Assembly: GCA_009733575.1 (NCBI GenBank)
Contig: ML769385.1
Span: forward strand, 609,188-673,187
DNA length: 64,000 nt
From: Gymnopus androsaceus JB14
Lineage: Eukaryota; Basidiomycota; Agaricomycetes; Agaricales; Omphalotaceae
Reading direction: 5' to 3'
Numbering within the stretch: the stretch's first letter is position 1; every line of letters starts with the position of its first letter. The notes beneath the pieces were generated by a model. It did not search any database. It worked only from the letters and a program-made list of their open reading frames with translations, and had not been told where the DNA came from. The translations under genes were made by a program, and so were the position numbers. Below, one piece after another: positions 12,501 through 22,776 of this stretch.

Positions 12501-12859
12501 AGGGTAGGCCGAATATTTCCATCCTCGCTGTTGTGCTAAAACGACTTCGGGCGGAACCACCTGACTCTCAGTCATCCCAAGAGTTGAACCGATATGTCCC
12601 TTCACAAACTCCACCTCTGTCTGCTCCCGACCACTATCTCTTTCCTACACAAGGCCCATACTATCATGAGCCTCCATTCCAAGCCGCGTCCACCGACCTC
12701 AGTCATGGTGCGCCCCGGAGTGTGGAAACAGAAGATGATGACGAGGATGAAGACGAGGATGCTCGTCAACATCGGATAGAGAGTGAGATGGGTAGACGAG
12801 AGGTTGTAACCGTTACGACGGTACCAAGGCGCCAACTCTGGATCGCGAATCCATCATAG
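9516..12859 (+). CDS. Kelch-repeat / galactose-oxidase-type beta-propeller membrane protein
   Basis: Large protein that enters the secretory pathway. ATG 9516 gives a signal peptide (MARSCFLRFILFSILCATVY) ending near SQFAVPP. The ectodomain holds kelch-like blades: FGGESSGGAPQSTTY, VIGGKDIDNNPLSDVW, YYAGGFDGTSLEPLSDVW, DTVAVYGGCNTT and IFGGRDASGNYLNELWVL. A serine/threonine-rich stalk (about 11.3 kb) follows. Two hydrophobic pairs lie in the C-terminal half: LAPVSLALLFSGVVL with AICILMLLVCLGLGAAGLA, and ALAFFIALYGLLPLLWLF. A last exon has two more helices (HVLLQSFILGLAVICLLILW and LIGFIVFLVLTLAYYLALVI) and an acidic cytosolic tail. Introns near 9600, 9800, 9850, 10010, 10140, 10320, 10825, 11060 and 12162 remove stops and restore frame. 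Function in cell-wall or surface sensing is only a guess; the propeller plus membrane array is what is seen. Confidence 0.75.
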
Positions 12860-13098
12860 ACACTTTTATTATATTTGCATATATCACATACTCAGTCTGT
12901 ATACCCTCTGCAAACCACCTGTTAGCAGTCACTATTACTTATTTGCTTAATGTCGTTGTATGCACACCACCTCGTTCATACTGTAACACTATTATGCGGA
13001 AATACTGATGTAAATGGAAGATTTGGTAAAGAACGTAAGAATCCAATAAGAGTCCAAAAAAGATGAGAAAGAAGCATTAGAAGTACAGAGAAGAAAAG

Positions 13099-15966
13099 CT
13101 AATCGCCTTCGATAGCAACATCATGTCTCCAGCGATCCACTCGTCCATATTTAGCTTGATCATGGACAGGGGGTGGAGAGGGTATTGGAATGGGTGCCTG
13201 TGGGACCATTGGTGCCATGACCATTGGCGGAGGAAAGAATCCAGACATGGAGGGATTGAAAAACATACTGTTGTGCATCTGGGCCTGCATCATCATCTGG
13301 TGTTGGGCCATCATCTGATACTGGGTGCGACGCTGCTGCTCGGGATGGAATGCCAAAGGACGATCATCGTCCTCGCCCTCTGCGGCGCCAGAGTTTGGCA
13401 TGATTCTCGACGCACGCAGTCCCAAAGGCTGATCGTCATCATCGTCGTTTGCAGCGCTGGGAGGCGAAAGGGAATCAAAGTTGATACTAGGAAGGCTCGA
13501 TTTTGCTATCAGAGCCGCCAACGGTTTCTCCTCGTCGGAATCGGATTCTGGAGCTGCCAGTCGCGTAGCTCGCTGCACTGCACGATTGATTGTAGCAGCC
13601 AGAGGAAGATCTTCCTCACTGTCGTCACCGGTATTTTGGATATGGGGAAGAGAAGATTGTTTCTGAGGGTATCTCAAACCGACACCTGTTGTTTTACGGG
13701 GTCCGTCGTTGTCTTCATCCGAAGATTCCGCATACCAGCCTTCTACGTTTGTGGATTTGGCTTTCGGAACTCGTTCTGGGACGCTCTCCTCGCTATCTGA
13801 ACCATCATCGTTGATAACCGGAGGGGGACCTCTGATAGCAGGGCGTATGGTTGGCAAGACAGGTGGTCCAGAGGAGACAGCAGGTTCTGCGGGAATCTCC
13901 TCTAAAACAGATGTCTCCGCCAAAGAAGGCGAGACGTCGTGGATCTGACTTGCGCTTTCGTCTGCTTGAAGCTCGCCTTTCTTCCCCTTCTTTTTCCTCT
14001 TCTTTTTCCCGCCTTTCAGCGCTTCAGTCTCCTCTAAAGCCTGCTGACGTTCTCGTTCGAACGCCTCCTGTGCTTCTACCTCACGAAGTTTGGCCACTTC
14101 TCTCTCCCATAGGGTGTCGACACCAAACACGGAACGATTTGGAGCACCTTTATTTGTTGCAACGTGAGGGACCTTGTCGTCCTCATCAAAGTTAAGTAAC
14201 GGCGCGGCATGACCTGAATTGCGGCGAGCAAGTCCACTGGCTGGATCGAATGAGCTCATACGCGTACTTGCGGGGCGGTCTTGTAGCATAGCTGGATCGA
14301 TGAGCGTGCTCCCACGTTTGAGAGGTGTCCGCGCCATCATCGAAGGCCTGTCGTCGCCTCTGAAGACACTATAGAACGAGAATGTTTTTAAGTAAAGCTG
14401 AAGAGCACAAGACTGAAAATTCATACCGTTGTTTGGATTTCATTTGAGCCTTGCGACTCTCTAAATCGTCAATCAGACTCTTGCCATATAACTTTCCTGC
14501 AGGTCTACGTGGCCCAGTGTCCTCGGCAGGTATCGGGAGAGCCATCTCCACTTCCATTGTAGGAGTGGTTGGGGCCAGCTGCACCTGCTCTCCTTCCTCC
14601 AGAGCGCGAGGAATTTCCCCGTCAATATCGTTATAAGCAATGTCTCGTTGACCGCCAACAGTCAGATTATTTCGGAAGGTAAGCTGGGAGAGAGAGAGGT
14701 TCATGCGAGGATTGGGTGTAAATGAATTTGAAGGCACTGGAACAGCTCCAAAAGTCGAATTTTTTCTGGCAGTCCGTGCACCAGGAGGTAATGGCGGATT
14801 TTCCGACATCAGGAACCCATCTCTTCCTTTTGGCGGTGGAGGAGGCGCATTCGCAGACTGGAGAGGACTGGGCATGACCAATACTTTCGGTCTAAGTAGC
14901 TCAAGCGTAGTCGAGTAACGGTTCTCTTGAGGAGGCCTGCCTGTCATGACTGAAGCACCATCATTTTCCAAAAGCATCCTCGAGCCGAAGGATGCGTTGG
15001 AGATAGTACGGGCATGGGCAGCAGCTTTAGGATCGAATCTGGAAGCTCGAGACGGGGGAGCTACTGCGAATGGATTATCCTCGCCTGGCTCCATCGTTCC
15101 AGCGGAAGTGGTACGAAGACGAGGAGCGCTCATAGCCATTTTGGAGTCGAGACTGGCAGTAGAGTAAGTTCTACGGTGTCTGTCGTAATCCAAGGTCATT
15201 GGGGAAGGACTGCGAACCGAAGCGGTAGGGAAAGGAATAGAGCCCATTGCGGGTTCCGGTTCTTCGTCATCGTAAGCGAGGCGCTGGGAGGTCGAGGCAA
15301 CAGGCCGCTGAAACGAAGGAGGACTTCCAGGCCAGACAAATCCAGCGGTGAGCCAATCGACTTTCGTCTCATTTCCTCCGCAGGTGACAGGAAGTCGTAA
15401 TTGCCGACACTCATGCTTCGAGTAGCCCGTGGTTTGCGTGGAATGTCCCCAAGTACATCGTTGGTTTTGGGTAAATGTGCCTGTACGGAGGAGAGAGGCT
15501 GGGCGGAAGAAAGGGATTTTGCCTTGCCTTTACCTTTAGAATTCTTATCCTTGGCTATGAAAGCATCTAGTCCCCAGGAAGTCAAGTCGACTTCCAGCTC
15601 TTCTTGCTCGTGACCCTCTTCGTCTTCAAATGTATCATCTGCACCAAACGGATTTCGCAGCGGTCCAATTGATGAGCCTCTCGACTTCCTTCCTCCGAGT
15701 CCTCCATCCAAAATAGATTCTGTTTCGCTCGGAAGAGCGACGCTAAGATAGTCACTTCTTCTCTGAGTGGGTTGTGGTCGTGCTGGATGGCGTCGAAGAT
15801 GCGCAAAGATTGCACTTTCGTGGGCAGAACGGTATGGCGCACTGGGGTCCGATGGATCGTTGTCGTATTCTAATGTCGATCAATTAAATAAAGGAATTCT
15901 CGATAGCAGAAACAGCATACCTAGAAGCGCCGCAGCTAATTGCAGGCGAGAGAATGCAGCAGCCAT
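13099..15966 (-). CDS. Disordered basidiomycete protein of unknown function (apparent frameshift near 15335)
   Basis: Not recognised. ATG 15966 (MAAAFSRLQLAAALL) is followed by an intron and a long serine/proline-rich, mostly disordered chain. Visible blocks: RNPFGADDTFEDEEGHEQEE, LTSWGLDAFI, NYDFLSPAEEMRRKSIGSPL, APPPPPKGRDGFL, a charged coiled-coil segment LWEREVAKLREVEAQEAFER, a lysine tract KGGKKKRKKKGKKGE, acidic repeats of the form SDSDEEKPLA and DDDDRPLAF, and a Met/Gln-rich end QYQMMAQHQMMMQAQMHNSM. Stop at 13099. An intron at about 14374-14424 is clear. Near 15335 the frame must shift by one base to continue into WPGSPPSFQRP, which fits both sides well, so either a sequencing indel or a real lesion is present. 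Lysine and acidic tracts suggest nuclear or cytoskeletal binding, unproven. Confidence 0.6.
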
Positions 15967-16180
15967 TCCGCAACGCCACTTGGCGGATGAAGAACAAAAC
16001 AGAAGTGCCAGGTATTGATGTACGATATTCTATATCACCACGTGGATTTCAAGCGCACGCGAAGCGCTCTTAGGCGCGTACTGGGTACTTGTAACGCGTT
16101 AAATTTTGTCACTAGTAAATACAATAGTCCAAAAATGACCCATGTTACTATTAAATTTACTCAAGAACAAGAAATTCCCA

Positions 16181-19100
16181 TCATAGCTCATCGTGAACGA
16201 CTTCAACGATGTTACCGTCAGCATCGCGAATAATTAAATTGCCAAACTCATCGACTTCCTCCATTTCAATGTCCATCTAAAGAGAGTAGGATCAGTAAAA
16301 GAATAGTCAGAGATACTAGGAAAGAACAAACATCATCCTGCATATGAGGAGGGATGTAGATTCCTGCTTCCCCTTCTTTTGGAGGCATCTTATACAGCTC
16401 TTCTATCGGAGGAAGTTCAGGATCTACAGGTGGAGCAGGCTTGACGCTGTCGTCTGTGCGCGCATGTTCGGAAACACCCAAGGATCGTCTTAAAACGCGG
16501 TCGACTCGCCCAAAGAAGCTGGATGACATATTAGTAGGTCAAGAGTAACGTGGAGACAATACTCACTCATTTGTACTTGGTACTTCGAACCCGGAACGAA
16601 TAAGTGCACCGTCGAGAAGGATGGAAGCAACTTCTTCGAGTTCTTCTTCGGCTTCAATGTCCCTCCCTTCCTCTTCTGTGGGAAGTGCCTCGACTCTCCG
16701 GAGCAGCCCTTCAATTAGCGGAGATCGCGGGTTGATTTCGAGAACTCTGGCCTTCATAGCGTACTCATTCATTTTTGCAGCACCTGCAGTCGATGCACCT
16801 GTAACAGGATTATGAGAATTTGAGTGCAACCGCGCAGGTCAACTTACCCATTATTTTCTGGTAATTGGCGGTGTAACCGCCACTGTCTGCCACAATGGCG
16901 ACAGGACTTGTTACAAGACGGTTGGAGATGACCACTACAGTTATGTGGTTAGTTTAGGCTTGATTGATGAATGCGAGTTCATTTACCATCCCGAATAACT
17001 CCCTTGCCCTGCTGCCTGAGGTATTTCATGAGAGGCTTGAATTTCTTAGCCGCCTCTTTCTGCTGTGCTTTTTCTTCTTCCTCATCCAAGTCTAAGCAAG
17101 AACGTCCCGTCAGTAAAGCATATTACCGGGACTGGGATAAACTTGCCTTCGTCTCCGAATTTAAGACCGACTTTGGCGATATTTTGGAAGGGAACGCCTC
17201 TAGAAGAGTAATCAGTCGTGCACTCGATCATCTCTTCAGACACAACTTACTGCCATCGGCGTATGTTTGTAATAAATACTTCATCGAGGGGTTCAGTCAC
17301 GAGCAAAACCTCGTATCCTCGAGCATGAAGTTTCTCAACGAATACGCTCTTTGCGAGTTCTTTGGGGTCCTCGCCTACCTCTCCTAAATAGAAGATCTAC
17401 ATCATGTCAGTCACATGCCTGACTTGAATTCGAGATAGGACGAACCTGCTTTTGACCTTGCTTCCTGTTCTCAAGGTACTAGATACCGAAGCGGATGTGA
17501 GAAAGAACTAACTTTTGAGGAAAGCGAGAGAGCAGCATACCTGGTCAAGAGAAGTGTAATTTCTTTGAGTGGTCGTGAATCTAACCATAGCAGCCAGCTT
17601 TTCCCTGTTCTTTAGATCCTCTACTGCTCCAAGCTTCAAGATCCCTCCATAGGTTTTATAGAACGCTTCGAATTTTTCCTGGTCCTCAGTCTGTAGTTCA
17701 GACAACTTGGTGAAGAGCTGGATGATACGCTTAAGAATTATCGACCTCAGTTGCCTTAAGAAGGCAGTGGATTGAAGGGTTTCTCGAGATACGTTTAGAG
17801 GAAGATCCTCCGCTATCAGAGCAGACCAATGAGCGAGAGTTCTATTCAAGGAAGGAAGTATACATACCATCGACCACCACTTTAACCCAGCTTGCCCATT
17901 TGGGTATCGAATCTTCTCCAAGATCGTTCGTGATGAAGACGCGTTTAACCATAAGTTTGACGTCCTTTGACTGGGAAAGCAGTGGTTGTTGCCAGTACGC
18001 GTCGGGTCTGTGACCACGTCATCAAAGAATTTTTTATGCATCAAAAGAAATAACGCACAATGAGCCCGGCAGGTAGACAATTGCTTTGAACGAAACACCA
18101 GATTCAGAATCTCCAGAAAAGTGTGTCCAGTTCATTGGTGCCCCGGAAAAGTCTTTGAAAAACGCATTGTAAAACAAGGTGTATTCCTCTGTTTAACGTT
18201 AGAAAGCAATATAGCATCGTAAACATTGGTGGCGCACCATCCGTGATTTCCTTGGGATCTCTACCGATGAGGGAACTAAGCGGATACGTTTAACTAAGAC
18301 ATAGGATATTCCTTACCTCACCCAGATAGGAGGCTGGCCGTTCAAGTGCACCCATTCGTCGACCACGACAGATTTCATCTTGGGTGGAGCGGGGGTTTGC
18401 TCTTGCGAATCTTCGTCAACGTCTTCGATGATAGCCTCGTCCTCGTCTACATCAGTTGTCTTTTCTTCAGCAGGACTAGTTTCTTCCGCAAGTGTGTCTT
18501 CAGCGGGACTAGTTTCTTCTGCAAGTGCGTCCTCGTCGAGAACCTCTTCCGTCCTTTGAGTGAACAAGTAGATCGGGAAGCTCGTCGAGTAAGAAGAATG
18601 CTTGGAACTACATGGACAGCTTCAGATATAGCTTCAGAGTGAAAAGAAAGATACTCACACCAAAGCCGTGAGCTCTTGAACTTCAAGGTATTCAAAAGAA
18701 TCATCCTTGAGTTCCAGTGTGATCTCTGTTCCTCGTTTGAGGGTATTACCTCGAGGGTCGGGGAAAATCTCAAAGGAACTGTCTTCCGCCGAAGAACTGA
18801 AGACATATTGGGCGGGTTCAGGGTATTTCTCCGATTTGGCTGGTACAGATGCTACGTGAACCTTCTCGGCGACAAGGAAGCTACTATAGAAACCGAGACC
18901 GAATGCTCCGATGAGATTTCCAGTAGCTGTCCCGTCTGCCCCTTCAGCCCCAGCAAGGAATTCGGATGTGCCAGATTTCGCAAGGGTACCCTAACCAAAG
19001 ATGTTGGTTTCGGTGAATGAGAAGCACTCAAAGACGTACCAGATTGTTTGAGAGCTCATCCGGTCCCATTCCGATTCCCGTGTCTATGCGAGCAAGTAAG

Positions 19101-19624
19101 ATCAAATACGCTGGGATAGATCAAACGCAAATCACCAGATATTATGAGCTTTCCACCCTTGCCATCTTCATTCCTGACAGCCTTGATAGTGATATTGAGA
19201 GGGTCTGTACCGTCCCAGACGGTTTTGTCGATTAAAGCAGTCAGACGAAGTTTCTCAATAGCGTCGTTGGCATTGGAAATGAGTTCACGGAGAAATATTT
19301 CCCTATTGCAAGATTGAGTGAGTTGTAGTTGGGATATGAAAACAAATCCAAGACTTGCTTGTGTGAGTAAAGGCTGCAAGAAACGATGTGTGTGAATTGG
19401 ATGTAATACTAGAGGCATCGAGTACGCACCTGTTTATAACGATTTTTCGCATACGGGCAACATCACTCTGCAAGCAAACGATATGAGTAGTATCTCAAAA
19501 ACGCAAGGCAGTTACTGACCTGATAGTCGAACTTCTTCTTCGGGATATCTGCCGCATCAAAGCCCTGAGCGAGCCCCAATGAAAAGAGAGGAGAGAGAAG
19601 AAGGAATGTATGAAGAAGCCGCAT
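16181..19624 (-). CDS. Endoplasmin/GRP94-like ER HSP90 chaperone with C-terminal HDEL
   Basis: ATP-dependent chaperone of the HSP90 family acting in the ER lumen. ATG 19624 begins a signal peptide (MRLLHTFLLLSPLFSLGLAQ). The N-terminal GHKL ATPase shows VFLRELISNANDAIEKLRL, LIISDTGIGM (split by an intron), GTLAKSGTSEF and LIGAFGLGFYSSFLVAEKV. A charged linker with a repeated AEETSPAE unit follows. The middle domain has LNGQPPIWVR, FKAIVYLPGSL, VKRVFITND and DLPLNVSRETLQ. The C-terminal domain includes LLVTEPLDEVFI and MKARVLEINPRSPLIEGLL. The chain ends in an acidic tail and EVVHDEL-stop at 16181, so a lumenal retrieval signal is intact. About fifteen exons join without frame problems. The signal peptide and HDEL separate it from cytosolic HSP90 and mitochondrial TRAP1. 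Confidence 0.9.
18464..18529 (-). repeat. Two-copy 33-nt in-frame repeat in GRP94-like gene
   Basis: Two nearly identical 33-nt units sit head to tail and encode the acidic 11-residue unit containing LAEETSPAE in the charged linker of the ER HSP90. The period is a multiple of three, so copy changes would not break the frame. Confidence 0.75.
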
Positions 19625-19902
19625 TTTCACTGAGCGGGCAATGGTCTGCGTCAACCAGAGTTGAATCACGACTCTGCAGAATAGAGTTTATATATTCCCC
19701 CGCGGAAGCTTCTTCGATTGCACTGACGTGTCAACGATCGTGGCTTCATTTATCGTGGCACAATATGTCACCACAATGTCACACCCTCACGGGTCTTGAC
19801 AGGCGCGCGCGAATGTCACTCACGCGCTGTCGCACAAAAATTTATACTACTAGTATTGAGATAGTTGAGTAAGTACATACGACTCCGAGTATGTAGATGA
19901 GC

Positions 19903-22655
19903 TCAAGCAGAATTCGGAAGGTGAACGGACAACTTGGGAGCAGACAGCTGGGACAAGTAGTTCTGTTATTTTCATCAGTACCACATTGTACCATTTCCCA
20001 TGAAAAGCCACTCACTCGAATCCACTGTTCCCGTTGCTCCGGGATGTGATCAAACATAATATACCGTTTGTCGTTCTGGACAGAATCATGAATATCAAGA
20101 GCATCTGCGATAAACCACCAAAAACTTACTCGTAAAACTTTCTCCATCTCCTCGACGTCGACACTCTTGGCAAGCTCTTTCATATCGACCTTGGTACCAA
20201 GCCCTTGACTTTCTTCATCGTCATCGTCGGCTTTTACGCCGCCGTGTACTCCTTCACCTCCAATCTTCCCCAATCTACCCCAGAATTCCACGAACGAATT
20301 TTCCGCTAGCATTTCGTCAAACGCCTTCCGCGACGTGTACGATCGCTCCCGCTGCCACTTTTCAAACTCTTGTTGCAGTCCTCTCTCCCCCAACCCCAGC
20401 TTGGTAGCTGGCAAAGAGGACAGTATTGAAGGGACTGGCAAATCATCAAAGGTAGTAGCTAGAGATGGTGCATGCGACTGGAAAAGAGCTTCGAGACCCT
20501 TCAGATGTTTAGAACGGATATTCGAAACATGTTCATGGAAGAGATGAAGCTGTTGATTTAGTGGAAGAGGAGAGTTATGGATCCGAGGGTCGGTTTGGAG
20601 TTGGGGAAGTGCATTTTGCCAAGATATCTGAGGGAACGAGTCAGGATCTGTGGCAGATATTAAATCACCGTACCTGTGGATCGCGGATAGCGTCTGTGAG
20701 TAGATTACTGTAAAAACAGTTAGACGTGAAGATAGCGATAGCCATAATCAAACGAAGACACACTTGAATTCTCTCTCCCCTTCCTCTTTATTCAGTTCCA
20801 TCCTGGATTTCATTGTATTTGCCTCTAAGCGTTCACGTTCGAACCGAACTTTTTCTTCCCTTTCCTTGACAGCTCGCTCCTTCTTTTCTTTCTTACTTTC
20901 CGACTTGGCTAATTCATCTGTTCTTTGCTCTTCTCCGTTTGTCGGCGTTGTAAGCAAAGAATTGCCAAACTTCGCATTGACAAAAGAGTTGAACAGTTCC
21001 TCTCGCAATGAGGATGAACCAACCGCATCATACCGGGGGTCCTTGACTAAATCTTTCTTGACCTGTCGTTAAGTAGGCTTAGCAGAAATACAGTCACAGA
21101 GCAGAACACAACGTACTTCCTTCCAGATGCAGCCCTCTTTGATCTCTGCGCGCTCTTTTAATAGGTCAAAGAAATCAGCTTCCGCCTTCTGTGCCGCAGC
21201 CTTCTTCTCTGTTCAAGAATTAACATGGTTAGGATCATAGCGAGCCTAAGATACGCACTTTCCCCCAAGTCCCGAATGAAATCTCTAAACGCTTTTTCTC
21301 GTTCGCGGTCATCTCTTCCCCAGCCGTAATAACGCCTATCCTTTTTCCAAGTCCGACGAAATTCGGTCCAGCTTGTTCGAGTACTTTTCACTTCAGCATT
21401 TAAAAGGTCTTCGTAGTCTTCCTTGGGTGTACGCGTTTCTTTGCTCACTGTGTTACGACGAAGTTCGCGAGCACGATCGCGGCAGTATTCATCGAAAGCT
21501 TCCCGACGAGCTGAAACGGAAGGAAGGAGTACATATCGAGGATCAGACACAAATTTAGGTAAAGATGTGTCCCATGGATGTAAGGGGTTGATGTCTTTTT
21601 CTCGGAGTAATGTCTACGAACAGCAAGTGAGTTGAAACCGAGCTGGAAGCGCGACTATTTACCTTGAATAAAGCTTTGGCTTCTTCGAGCGAAAGGTCAA
21701 CCTTGTCTGGCATAACTATTTGGGATTCCTTGGCTCGCTGAAGCTCTGACTCGGCCTCACGCTTAACCTCCTCCTCTGCAAGTTTTTTCTCTTCCTCCGC
21801 TTCTGCAGCCAGTTGAGCAGCAGCCTCGCGTTGCCATTCTTCTTCCTCTTCGCTTTCCTCCTCTTCTTCTTCCTCCTCTACCTGCTCCTCCGCATCCTCG
21901 GTTTTCGCTTTCTTTGTTATGACCACTTCATCCAGCTGTGCATCTTCCTGCGCTTTCCGTTTCACCGTCTCTTTGATTTGAGCTTTCACCCTTTCTACTT
22001 CCAGCATTTCTTCAGCCTGCATACTATGGTTCCCTTTGTCGGCCATTTCATCCTTTTCCAGCTGTGCTACGGTATTTTTAATTTCATCGGGAACCGTCCA
22101 AAGGCTCTGCTTTTTTACTTTGTTCGAGTAGAACACATTCCCTTCTGTTGTTTTCACTCGGATCCAGTCAGTGCCCGGAATTTGAGTCTTCGAGAAAGGC
22201 CTCTCCGTCGTCAGTTTGCTCTTCGACTTAGGTTGCGAAACGCTCTGGAAAGTGGGAAGTGGTCGGATATAGGTTGATTCTTTGGTTTGTGAATTGTAAT
22301 AGTAAATTGGACCTCCCGGGGCTGCATACTAGTTAGAAAGAGCGCATGAAATTTAAAAATACGTGCCTTGGTGCTCAGTCCATCCAGAAGGAAGAGGAGG
22401 AGGTCCAAAGGCAGCAAACGGTGCAGACATCGGAGGTGAAGCCAAAGATTTGGCGCCCAAGACATCCACCTGGCGCTTAAACCGGATCCTTGTTTTAACG
22501 CAGGGTTTAACTTGCTGCTGCACAATCTCCAAAACCCACCTAACTCCGGAGTAGCATTAGAATTCTTAATATATCCTCCATTAATACTCTCCAAGGGGAG
22601 GCTCGCGGCTGCCTTCCCGCTACTCATATCTGCATACTGAGATATTGAATGACAA
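19903..22655 (-). CDS. WW/FF-domain protein of the TCERG1/CA150-Prp40 group
   Basis: Nuclear factor coupling transcription and pre-mRNA splicing, by family. Two WW-type domains: LPSGWTEHQ joined across an intron to APGGPIYYYNSQTKESTYIR, and PGTDWIRVKTTEGNVFYSNK with SLWTVPDEI. A long acidic/lysine coiled coil (21.7-22.0 kb) follows, then FF repeats recognisable by LSLEEAKALFKTLLREKDIN, WDTSLPKFVSDPRYVLLPSV, RREAFDEYCRDRARELRR, SWTEFRRTWKKDRRYYGWG and KEVKKDLVKDPRYDAVGSSS. The end is LSQLSAPKLSVHLPNSA with stop at 19903. The first WW domain is interrupted by an intron that must use a GC donor (see findings). The start is uncertain: ATG 22429 (MSAPFAAFGPPPLPSG) is safe; an upstream ATG at 22635 or 22655 may add an exon. 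Confidence 0.82.
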
Positions 22656-22708
22656 GGAACATGTCCCATGATGCTGCAAATATACGTCTCCCAGGGTAGT
22701 CGCTAGCC

Positions 22709-22714
22709 TATAAA
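22709..22714 (+). promoter_or_regulatory. TATA-like box before MFS gene
   Basis: TATAAA lies 63 bp upstream of the ATG at 22777 and is followed by a pyrimidine-rich stretch (gctttctgctctttttctctt), a common fungal core-promoter arrangement. Inferred from position only. Confidence 0.45.
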
Positions 22715-22776
22715 TGGTCAATAATCTTCCATGATCAAGCTAGAGCCCCCGCTTTCTGCTCTTTTTCTCTTCCAAG

